DNA of 20,000 bases from Botryococcus braunii (taxonomy: Eukaryota > Chlorophyta > Trebouxiophyceae), in the NCBI GenBank assembly GCA_002005505.1, contig KV908415.1:14252-34251 (forward strand). The letters are read 5' to 3'. Every line of letters starts with the position of its first letter. Positions within the stretch are counted from its first letter, which is position 1. The notes beneath the pieces were generated by a model. That model ran no database searches, had not been told where the DNA came from, and saw only the letters and a list, made by a program, of their open reading frames with translations. Of this stretch, positions 1 to 14,109 are shown in pieces. Position numbers and translations under genes: made by a program.

Positions 1-1
1 G

Positions 2-214
2 GGCCTTCGAGACTCGTGGGTTGGCAATCTGGTCCCTGTGATCCAGCGGGGAAACGTTGGGAAAGGGGAGCCAATTAGTTCTGCTGAGTCAGCAGAACTG
101 ACCAGTGCTGTGCTGACCAGTGCACTTGAGCAGTATACCTACCAAACGGTCAAACAAATTTTAGATATCGTCGAGGAAATTCAGGAGGGTGAGACAAATG
201 TGAAGCCCTCATGA
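2..214 (+). CDS. Partial open frame at left edge, C-terminal end of an unidentified protein
   Basis: An open frame runs from base 2 to a TGA at 212-214 (about 70 codons) and continues off the left edge. Its composition looks coding: after a Ser/Ala/Glu-rich stretch it reads EQYTYQTVKQILDIVEEIQEG, a plausible amphipathic helix, and ends ETNVKPS. I do not recognise the family. Two endings are possible. It may stop at 212. Alternatively it may be spliced at a weak donor (AAT|GTGAAG, GT at 200-201, phase 0) to the Cys-rich exon at 558, which also opens in phase 0. The better-looking donor GGTGAGA at 189 does not keep frame with any acceptor I could find before that exon. There is no start codon in the window. 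Confidence 0.45.
   Translation, partial: GLRDSWVGNLVPVIQRGNVGKGEPISSAESAELTSAVLTSALEQYTYQTVKQILDIVEEIQEGETNVKPS
77..99. repeat. Perfect 23-bp palindrome with AP-1/MARE-like core
   Basis: The arms are 11 bases (AGTTCTGCTGA and its exact complement) around a single central G. The core TGCTGAGTCAGCA matches the T-type Maf recognition element known from animal bZIP factors. It lies inside the open frame at 2-214, so it may be chance or coding constraint. An 11-base direct repeat (CTGACCAGTGC, twice, 15-base period) follows directly at about 98-124. Confidence 0.6.
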
Positions 215-316
215 TACTATGCAAATGCCTAGCACCTTGTCACACTAGTACTGTAAAGCACTGTTACCCTTCTGTCGGTGAAATATTTGTACTGAGCATT
301 GTGTGCATGCAAGTGC

Positions 317-419
<103 letters not shown>

Positions 420-557
420 GGGGGGGGCATGTGGGTGTAGGCTTGTTGGAGTTGGAGGTTGTGACCGCTGGCCGAGGTAAGGTAACTTTGACGTCTGATA
501 TACTATTGTATACTATTTGTTGCATACATTTATGTGACAAGTTAGTAACGCATGTAG

Positions 558-683
558 CTGAAGTCTAGAAGCCCCTGGGGTGAGTGCAGCTGCGAAAAGG
601 GATGCACCTGTGGGGACAAGTGCAAATGTGGGCCCGATTGCAAGTGCCCTTCGTGTCCGGCCTCCAAGACTGCTGCATCATGA
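558..683 (+). CDS. Metallothionein-like Cys-rich terminal exon
   Basis: From 558 the frame is open to TGA at 681-683. It encodes a compact run of nine cysteines in C-x-C pairs separated by three residues: CSC, CTC, CKC, CKC, then PSC, and it ends ASKTAAS. Regular C-x-C clusters with Lys/Gly/Asp spacers and no aromatic residues inside the cluster are the hallmark of metallothioneins, small cytosolic proteins that chelate Zn, Cu or Cd through thiolates. No in-frame ATG exists in this stretch, and the frame is closed by a TAG at 555-557, so this is a 3' exon. Acceptor candidates are TAG at 557, AAG at 563 and GAG at 584, all phase 0. An upstream exon is needed; the frame at 2-199 is phase-compatible but unproven. 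The metallothionein reading is fairly strong; the gene structure is not. Confidence 0.65.
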   Translation: MKSRSPWGECSCEKGCTCGDKCKCGPDCKCPSCPASKTAAS

Positions 684-2045
684 GGACATGCACGTCAACA
701 GGTTTATGACCTAGCTGGTTAACAGAGGCTTGAGCAGGTGCAATTTTGTCTCGAGTGGATGATTATCTGCTGCATTGCACACATTTCAGTTTATTGCTAT
801 GTAGCTCTATATAGCTATATATGACATTCAAGCATGGGCAAGAGTTGAGGAACCAGCAAGACGCACCCAAGGTGTTTGCTGCAAGCACAGTGGAAGCTGA
901 CGCTCATCATACTTGGCGCACTTGCGTGGGGAGATTTGTCCAGGTAATTACACTTATAAGACTTATAAGACAGTGTAGGAAGCAATGCTTGCCACGCTTT
1001 GACGGAAAATACTTTAAGGGTTACTCCAGCTGGCCCCTTGAAGGCAGCCCGTGCCGGCAACTTTCCTGAAAGCGAAATGTTACGGCTTGTTGCATCAAAA
1101 TACCAAAGCCCCACTGCAAGGATGTGCCCTGCGGTTGAAGAATTAGTCTATCGTGTTGCTCCGCGGTGTTCCCTGCTCCCAACATTCCTGTGACACACGG
1201 CCTGCAGTAGGTCAGAGGGACTCCATTAATGCAGTGAGGACATGCATGACTCCGTGGCCACCAATCAATCCCTCTTACGCCAGTCAGAAGGATTGAAGGG
1301 TCGACTCACACCACTCGGGTGTGACCGTGTGCTGGTTCAATTGATACACACCGTGCATACACGTATGCATATATATGCACATGCATGCTTACCTTTTTGT
1401 AACGCAGACTCCATTGTTTGACCATAAGGTCAATGGATTTAGGGAGTTCGGAGGAAAGACTATACCTCGCCAAGGGAGTTCATGAACATTAGTTGATCAA
1501 TCCTGAGGAGAGGATTTTCCGGTGTTCCCTCAAATGATGGAAGCGCAAAGCTCATGCGGGGTGTGCTCCACATGTGCATGTGCACAATATGTACTATCCA
1601 CACAAGTCCATATGTACATATATGAACGTTGTGTATATATATCAACGTTAATATCCCAATTCGCTGTATATGATGTGCGCTGTACAATAACTGTTTTGGA
1701 AATATATACCACGCGTATAACACCTTACGGTCTGTTTCTTCCCCTCTCACGTGTGTGGAATTGTATATTAGGGCACAGTGAGCTAGCGATTAAACTTGAG
1801 CATCGAGCGCAATTGTTTATCGCAGGTTATGTCGGGCGGAATGATCAAACTACCTCTAATCTGTAGGACTGTGATTTGCAGACTTCGAATTGGGCTTCTT
1901 GGATACCGAGATTTTACAAATGCAAGCTGTGCCCACGTGGGAAGGCTAGCTCATTGCATTCAGCATCATAAGGCCTCATGTTGCCCTAGGGGCAAAACAC
2001 TCACAGAACATGTACTGTGCAGACACACTTGCGCGCGGTCGCGCG

Positions 2046-2152
<107 letters not shown>

Positions 2153-2306
2153 TCTTCACCCCCCCCCAGCTTTCAAAAGAAATTTCATCTGGAAGCTGCA
2201 AGCCTTCGGGAAGACGCGAATTTGATGTCGTATAGCAGATTCTCTTACTCCCATTGCATGTCGTCTTTCTCGTTCCGCTCGTAAGCGTGGTCTGTATTTC
2301 TATGGT

Positions 2307-2329
2307 CCCCCCCCCCGGGGGGGGGGGGG
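2307..2329. repeat. C10 abutting G13, spacerless homopolymer palindrome
   Basis: Ten C are followed at once by thirteen G. The two halves are fully complementary, so the site can form a hairpin, and the G run can form a quadruplex. Such a junction is hard to sequence and may be partly an assembly or slippage artefact. Confidence 0.85.
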
Positions 2330-2639
2330 CAGGTCGCACCCTAGGCGCTCTGACTCACCCTCGTCCGTACTCTCCAATATAGGAGGCCTCCCGCTTCCCA
2401 CAAGGGCAACGACAACAGTTGAACTCATACAGGTATTTACATCTTACAACTTCAATCTTACAACAATCCAGCGCCTCTAGCGCGGTATTAAGATATTCGT
2501 TCTGCCCTTAGGCTGGGAAAGACCCCACCTTTCACATGCAACAGGCAAACGCTGCATGTACAAAATTCCACAAGCAGTAATATATCCTGATGAGTGCAGA
2601 CAGATGTAATGAAACTGGATATGCAAGAGAGAATCTCTT

Positions 2640-3078
2640 GTACTCCTCGTCCTCCTGGAACTCCTCCGGAGGTTCGCCTATCAACCATTGCCTCTTTGTC
2701 CTCCTCCTCCTCCTCCTCCTGCTTACACCCTCCGACAGTTTCCCTTCAAGAACTCCTCTTCCACCGCCATCGTCTCCACCTCCTGGACGTTCTCGGAGGA
2801 GTCCCCCCCCTCCCCTTTCCTCCTCGAGCTCTTCCGCGGGTATCCTCTAAATTAGCCCTCATCCTCCACCGTCCCCTCCTCCTCCTTCAACCTCCGGAGG
2901 AATCCTATCAAAGATTCTTCATCCTATTCCTCCTCTACCTCCTCCTCCTCTCCGCCCCCTCATCCACCTCTTGGAGCTCCACCGGAGTCCTATCGAATGC
3001 AGATTAGCTAGCCATCCTGTACCTCCAACCTTTTCTCCTCCTCCTCCTCCTCCTCCTCCTCCTCCTCCTCCTCCTGCT
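2640..3078. repeat. CCT/CTC-rich polypyrimidine block with degenerate CCTCCGGAG units
   Basis: Several CTC trinucleotide runs (2700-2719, 2935-2951, 3035-3075) are interspersed with degenerate units containing CTCCGGAG or CACCGGAG followed by a CCTATC-like tail (near 2657, 2894, 2982). In shifting frames these read as Pro-rich PPE-S-Y-R-like peptides, so a decayed Pro-rich coding repeat is possible. The frame is interrupted repeatedly and I do not call a gene. Confidence 0.6.
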
Positions 3079-3174
3079 CCTCCTTCTACAGCTCGTTCTG
3101 AAACAGTACTCTACGGACATCGTCACTCTCCAAACAGGTCACTGCAGTCTTACCTCCTATACAGTAATATCCCA

Positions 3175-9142
<5,968 letters not shown>

Positions 9143-10390
9143 GGCATTCAAAGTACCAAGTTTTTCGGATCATAAAGACCGTGGCAATTTCCCGTCCGCC
9201 ATGACATGACTCAGATTGTTTAGCTTTGGTTTTAAACCTTGTAACGAAATCATTGCAACAATCCACTCTCCAGCCAGCATTAATGTAAGTTTGATTATAA
9301 ACCAAGACCCGCCGCCCAGACAATAATCCAAATATAGTATACAAACTAGGAAAAAACAACTCCGGAACCGTGTACAGATACCTTCTTCCTATTGGGGTGT
9401 CTGAGCAGCCGGCCTGGGGAGTCCCCAGTGGCCCACAGGGACTCGGAGTCTCCCTAGTCCTCGACACTGTTGTACCGGTGCACAGCGGGACACCGTCGGG
9501 GGGCCCACCGCCAACAGACTGAATATAGCGATGAGCTTTGGGTATCATCCTCAATGTAACAGCCCTTCTGAGTTACTTTATACGGTAGACTATGAAAGGA
9601 GAATCTGCAAGTGAGCAATCTGGTTGTACGCGAGCGCCAAGACCTGCGTCTTCCGGTATGGAGGCGATCGGGCGTCCTCACCAACTTCCGGACTCTGCGA
9701 ATTCTGCGAAGAGTCCGCAAAAACGGCAAAATTCTGACACCAATCCGGTTGGCCCTGTGGTTTCGAGACAGTATGTGGCACACGCCCGGAACGGACGGCT
9801 CTAACTCGGCTTGACGGGGAAGACGTCAGGATAGCTTTAACGCTACTTTTCAACTTGCAGGGTCTCTATGAAGCGACGACAGAAGTTGTAAGACAGGTGC
9901 GCCGAAAATGGTCCCCCCATTCGGGATCAAGCTACGAGATCACCTCCGCTGCTTTGTTATGTGATGTACATCTGACTTTATAGTGAACATTGTCTGCAGC
10001 TTGTTGGATCTACGTGTATGGACCATGATGGATGGTTTCTGACGCCTGTTATTCTGCACAGAAAGTCCTCGTAGGCGCCCTGGCACCGACGGAGCCCGTG
10101 GGTGCTCGCATTTTCTCGCGCCATCTTCTCAGTCTCCACAGCTGTTGGACCTGCCCCACTCGTTTTACTTGGTGGCTGATACGGGCCTCATGCCCTTCCT
10201 GATCATACTGCTTAATTTTCCTTCGTTAACTCGCTCTTTGGCATCTTCCTCTATGAGTAAATCATTTCTTTACACCTGTGACATGGGCGTGCAGCGACGT
10301 CTTTCAATGTACATTGCATGTGATTCATAAAAGGCGTGAGATCTGAAAGCAATGCCACCCTGCGTGGCACCCCCGTCAGCGCATCACGTA
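9143..10390. other. Unassigned stretch upstream of the minus-strand gene
   Basis: No gene is recognised. It includes an open frame without ATG at 9738-9983 on + (81 codons, containing GLYEATTEVVRQVRRKW) that looks compositionally coding but has no known match to me. Overlapping frames on both strands at 9454-9853 cannot be told apart. The promoter of the minus-strand model should lie here; I see no clear TATA box. Confidence 0.4.
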
Positions 10391-10420
10391 TACGTTGCCT
10401 AGCAATTCAATATGCGTGCG

Positions 10421-10447
10421 CCCCCCCCCCCCCCCCCCCCCCCGGGG
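10421..10447. repeat. C23 homopolymer followed by GGGG
   Basis: Twenty-three C (10421-10443) are followed by four G. The G-rich complement can form quadruplexes. Confidence 0.95.
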
Positions 10448-10485
10448 ATGTCGACGCACACGCACATGCAAACACCCACATGTGC

Positions 10486-10490
<5 letters not shown>

Positions 10491-10581
<91 letters not shown>

Positions 10582-10595
10582 ACACACACGCACAC

Positions 10596-10643
<48 letters not shown>

Positions 10644-10648
10644 GCACG

Positions 10649-10691
<43 letters not shown>

Positions 10692-10761
10692 GCACGCACG
10701 CACACACACACACACACACACGCACACACACGCACACACAAGCAAAACACACTCACGCACG

Positions 10762-10823
<62 letters not shown>

Positions 10824-10852
10824 AGCGCGCGCGCATACACACACACACACAC

Positions 10853-10935
<83 letters not shown>

Positions 10936-10936
10936 G
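10491..10936. repeat. Large compound (CA)n array with CGCA blocks
   Basis: About 440 bp of CA dinucleotides are punctuated by (CGCA)n blocks at about 10639, 10687 and 10755. The first two are 48 bases apart, which suggests internal duplication of a CGCA-CA unit. The array also has AGCAAAACAC and AAGCGCGCGC interruptions and ends in CGCGCGCG. All long Thr/His and Cys/Val frames over it are artefacts. Confidence 0.97.
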
Positions 10937-10966
10937 CGCGCACTACTAAATATTAATAAATAAGTA

Positions 10967-11106
10967 CCGTACCGTCGCAAAATAGTGACCCATATTTTTA
11001 TTTTGACCCCCCAAAAATTCCCGTTATTTTCCCCTTCCCTGCGGGAAATCGGAATATTTTTAATGTTGACCCCCCCTTCCTGGGTCAATATTTTGCGACG
11101 GTACGG
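10967..11106. mobile_element. MITE, 140 bp, 25-bp terminal inverted repeats, 3-bp GTA target duplication
   Basis: The left end starts CCGTACCGTCGCAAAATA and the right end is its inverse complement; 24 of 25 terminal bases pair (10967-10991 against 11082-11106). GTA flanks both sides (10964-10966 and 11107-11109) as an apparent target-site duplication. Inside are two direct TATTTTTA...TTGACCCCCC segments (about 10993-11014 and 11054-11077). No ORF is present, so movement would need a transposase from elsewhere. Three-base duplications occur in CACTA and PIF/Harbinger families, but the ends do not let me pick one. It lies 30 bp beyond the CA array. Confidence 0.85.
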
Positions 11107-11109
11107 GTA

Positions 11110-12167
11110 ATAAGACTAATTAATCGTAATTACAAGGGGAGCATACTAGCCGCCCAGTTATAAGTAACACTTGCAACAAGCTTAGTGGGAGGTAGGGGTT
11201 TGGGGCACAACGTGGTTTAATGTGTGGGTGGCCACCTTCACTAGTAGAAAAAACGCTCTTACTCCGATCTTATTCCGATCGCGTTTTCTGATTCCGACTC
11301 GATTCAGATCGGGCGTTCGGATCAGACCAATTTAAGACGCGTGAAGAGTTGTCCCCAAAAGGCCTACTTCTTGAAAAGGTAATGCAGCGCAATTATCGGA
11401 TTGGGGTCCATTACTCATCCCATTGCATGTTACATGGCAGTTGTGATCTGCTGTGCCCATTTTGTGGGCGTTGTCCTGTGATATTGGAATTCAGAACCAT
11501 TTCAGAACATCCTAAAAACGGTCTAATACTCAATGGAATTCCAATGTGGCACACTCAAGAAGCTCAGACGCCCTCATTCAACGGTAATTGCGAATATGAA
11601 GTGTGTTATAAGGCATTGTACGTGCTTTCTTGGGGGAGTAAACGGATACGGTGCCAACTAAGCTAAAATGCCCAACATTCCACCTGTTCAGCCAGTTCTA
11701 CAGCAAAGCTGTGTTCAGGAACGAAGCAAATGACCACGCGGAGAGGCATAAGTTAATGCCATAAGATACAAACAGGTAGAGACCGAGGGGGCAGTGCAAA
11801 GTGGGGTAGACTAAAGATCAACAGTCGGAGATTGTGTGGGTGAGCATGTGCGAGTGAGAATCGTGGTAATCACTCGCACCTTGTCGGTAATGCGTCAAGG
11901 ACCTGAAGTCAAGGCCTTTGCCGTTGATGGAGTTACAATTGAAGGTCATAATCTAGTATGTCACACATTTCGTACTTCAAGACTGTTTTATTGTATTGCC
12001 CTCAAAGATTGTACAACTCCTAATGTACAAAAATAGTAGCGCAGTACGCTGACTCGGACCGAATCTCCTGAGAATCTCCGTCGGAAGCATACAGCCGTTT
12101 GTTTAGTTCGCAGTCAGCATTTAGCTTTATATCATGGCATGGCTAACACTCTCATGCTTTTTCCCAG
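11110..12167. other. Unassigned stretch
   Basis: No gene is recognised. At 11250-11330 there is a cluster of CCGATC/GATCGG-like motifs and an imperfect inverted repeat AGAAAAAACGC/GCGTTTTCT that could be a decayed inverted-repeat element. The frames 11349-11666 and 11836-12036 have no family signature. Confidence 0.4.
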
Positions 12168-12886
12168 GTCGTTCTATGCCTGTTGGCACTTGCATTGCTC
12201 CGGACGCCGGGGACTCTTCATTTGCATTCCGATGCTCGCGCATGGCCCCATAGCGTTTCAAGGTGAGTTCACCTTGCTTCGTGTTGCGTTGCTCTCAGTA
12301 TGTTTCTGTTGCTCTTTTTATATCACTTTACTGTTGGCAGCTTTAGATCTCTTGCTCTTTCGAAAGAATTCTGTCATTGGGCGTCGCATGGAATTTTCTT
12401 TTAATGGGAGGCTACGGAGTAAATATGGTCTTGAGTTGCGGCGTGTAATGGTGCTAATACTGTTCTAGAAATCAATGCAGGGCAGTCACAAAGGTGTTGT
12501 GTGCAGGGGCTTGTTCACTTCTTGCTGCAACAAATGTAATCGAAACAACTCCATGACATCCGGGGAAAGGAAGCGCAAGCAGTTAACTCTTCCTCAAACC
12601 TTTGTACGTTTTCACAAAGTGTCCCAATCTCCTGTCTATGTCTGTGGGCCCGCAGATAAGGCGAGCTGTTCCCCATCACAGAAGTTTTGTTTATCTGGCT
12701 CATGCGGTAGAAGCTGTTGCTTTTGGAAGATTCAGGCATATAGTGTTCTGTTCACTGACGTGGGTTGGTTCTAGCTCCTTGCCATTACCACCTCCAGACA
12801 TTCATGCCAATGAGCCCATGTCAAGGAGAGCCCTGTCTGTTGCTCCTTGTCTTGCACCCCCTTTACACTCTCCCCCGTGTGTTAAG
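12168..12886 (+). CDS. Candidate spliced gene on +, three exons, function unknown
   Basis: The segment 12168-12262 is bounded by a strong acceptor (GCTTTTTCCCAG) and a near-perfect donor (CAAG|GTGAGT). It encodes a hydrophobic VVLCLLALALLRTPG start, then LHLHSDARAWPHSVS (phase 2 out). The segment 12481-12535 (acceptor ATGCAG, donor AAT|GTAATC) continues in phase as AVTKVLCAGACSLLAATN. The segment 12656 onward (acceptor GGCCCGCAG) continues in phase 0 as RRAVPHHRSFVYLAHAVEAV and on to CVK|GTTATA at 12886, or TGA/TAA shortly after. Phase agreement over two joins is suggestive but each exon is short. No domain or first exon is identified. A signal-anchor or secreted protein is possible. Confidence 0.25.
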
Positions 12887-13301
12887 GTTATACTTATTGG
12901 GTCAAGTTGACGGTGCAACTCATGGCATCAGTTGGGGGCACCCACACTTGGTAGGCAGCCGAAGTGAAATGTTTAGAAATTCTATGCACTCATTCTACCA
13001 CATGGGTAGAGCTTGTTTGGTCTTCAAAGGGGCTAGTCATTTTGCACTCTTGGCCCACGCTGTCTCTCTCTACAATCTCAACCCCCCTTACACAGACCAA
13101 CACATACATGCAAGTCCCTTTTTGTATGACAACATATTCCAGTACCCCTGGCTGGACAAACCACTCCAAAAAATGGACGCTATGGGACTTTCAAGAGCTC
13201 TGTGGGTTGCAGGAGTTGAAACACTTTGCTGCAACCACCATAATGAAAGGATTGCATGCCATGGGGGACAAGTAAATGCCCAAGTACTTGCATATTCCTG
13301 A
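12765..13301 (+). CDS. Hypothetical 178-codon open frame
   Basis: This ATG-to-stop frame has a coding-like C-terminal part (SEMFRNSMHSFYHMGRACLV, YDNIFQYPWLDKPLQKMDAM). It overlaps exon 3 of the spliced candidate in a different frame, and a third frame is also open for 103 codons at 12964-13275, so the signal is ambiguous. One frame of this length is expected by chance in a window this size. I do not recognise it. Confidence 0.15.
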   Translation: MVLAPCHYHLQTFMPMSPCQGEPCLLLLVLHPLYTLPRVLRLYLLGQVDGATHGISWGHPHLVGSRSEMFRNSMHSFYHMGRACLVFKGASHFALLAHAVSLYNLNPPYTDQHIHASPFLYDNIFQYPWLDKPLQKMDAMGLSRALWVAGVETLCCNHHNERIACHGGQVNAQVLAYS

Positions 13302-13386
13302 GGCAGAAGTTATAGCTCTTTGCAGTTTCAGGATCAGTAGTCAATTATGTGAATAAGGTAAGCCCTCATTTCTTCGCCCCGCATTC

Positions 13387-13450
13387 TCTCTCCCCCCCCC
13401 CCCCTCTCTCTCTCTGTCTCTCTCTCTCTCTCTCTCCCCCCCCCCACCCC
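13387..13450. repeat. C-run / (CT)n / C-run pyrimidine tract
   Basis: C12, (TC)n with one TGTC interruption, then C10 with a CACCCC tail. A second CT-rich tract at 13691-13722 directly abuts the retrotransposon and was probably its insertion target. Confidence 0.95.
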
Positions 13451-13722
13451 TCTCCCGCCCTCCCCTCCTCCCTGCCGCTTGTGTGTGGGTGTGCCAGGGG
13501 CTATGTTGGATTGTAAATTGCAGCTCACTGTCAGAGGCAAATCCTACTTTATAATGTACAGGTACCTGCCTTGGTGTCTTTCATCTAGACAATTCAAGAT
13601 TTCAGTTAACTTGCAGCCTGATCTCTGAGGATCATAGTTTTCTGCGTCGTTGCGTTGCGGCGCAGCTTGAGGTAAATTGAATGGATGTCCTCTATCTCTC
13701 GCTCTCTCTCACTCTCACTCTC

Positions 13723-14091
13723 TGAAATATTCTGGGCTTGGCGTATCCTGCATGGTGGCGGCACGGAGGGTGTTAGACGATGTCCTCCTACTTGTGCGTT
13801 GTTAAGTAGGCACGGACATATACAAGTCAAGGACTGGTTAGCAACTGATTGATAGACACCCGGAGTGCCACTATAGTTCCAACCAAGTCCTTCCCTATCC
13901 GTGCTTGCCCCATATGCCTCCTTTCTACAAACGTGTCTGTAACTTGCGTTATGATAGTCTTCGTTCAAATGCATGTATTGCCTGGCAGAACTCAGGGTTC
14001 TGCCTCTCTTTCCTAATTGGTATTGTCTTCATACGGAGACTTGCCATTATTACTCCTCTGAGGGAAAGGCATAAAATTAATTAACACAACA
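13723..14091 (-). repeat. Left LTR (3' LTR of the element), 369 bp
   Basis: On + it starts TGAAATATTC and ends TTAACACAACA, so in element sense it runs TGTTGTG...TTTCA with canonical TG...CA ends. The left boundary is set by the point where similarity to the right copy begins (13723/19850). The right boundary is set by the polypurine tract. Small frames inside it (for example 13606-13974) are not genes. Confidence 0.93.
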
Positions 14092-14104
14092 CTTCCCCTT
14101 GCCT
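14092..14104 (-). other. Polypurine tract for plus-strand priming
   Basis: In element sense GGCAAGGGGAAG directly precedes the 3' LTR TG, only a few bases after the gag-pol stop. RNase H normally spares such a tract so that it primes plus-strand DNA. Confidence 0.85.
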
Positions 14105-14109
14105 TTACC

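Noticed and set aside
9738..9983. Open + frame without ATG, coding-like composition
   Set aside because: Only 81 codons, no splice-phase support, equally long antisense frames and no family match. Kept as a note only.
10336..10963. Frames of 180-206 codons on both strands
   Set aside because: Entirely repeat translation of the CA array.
11250..11330. Possible second inverted-repeat element with GATCGG motifs
   Set aside because: The arms pair only with gaps and no target duplication is evident; too weak to call.
13606..13974. 122-codon minus frame in the left LTR, and its 80-codon partner at 19715-19957
   Set aside because: They run through LTR and leader in a frame differing from ORF0, with no recognisable motif. 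The two copies share only the LTR part.
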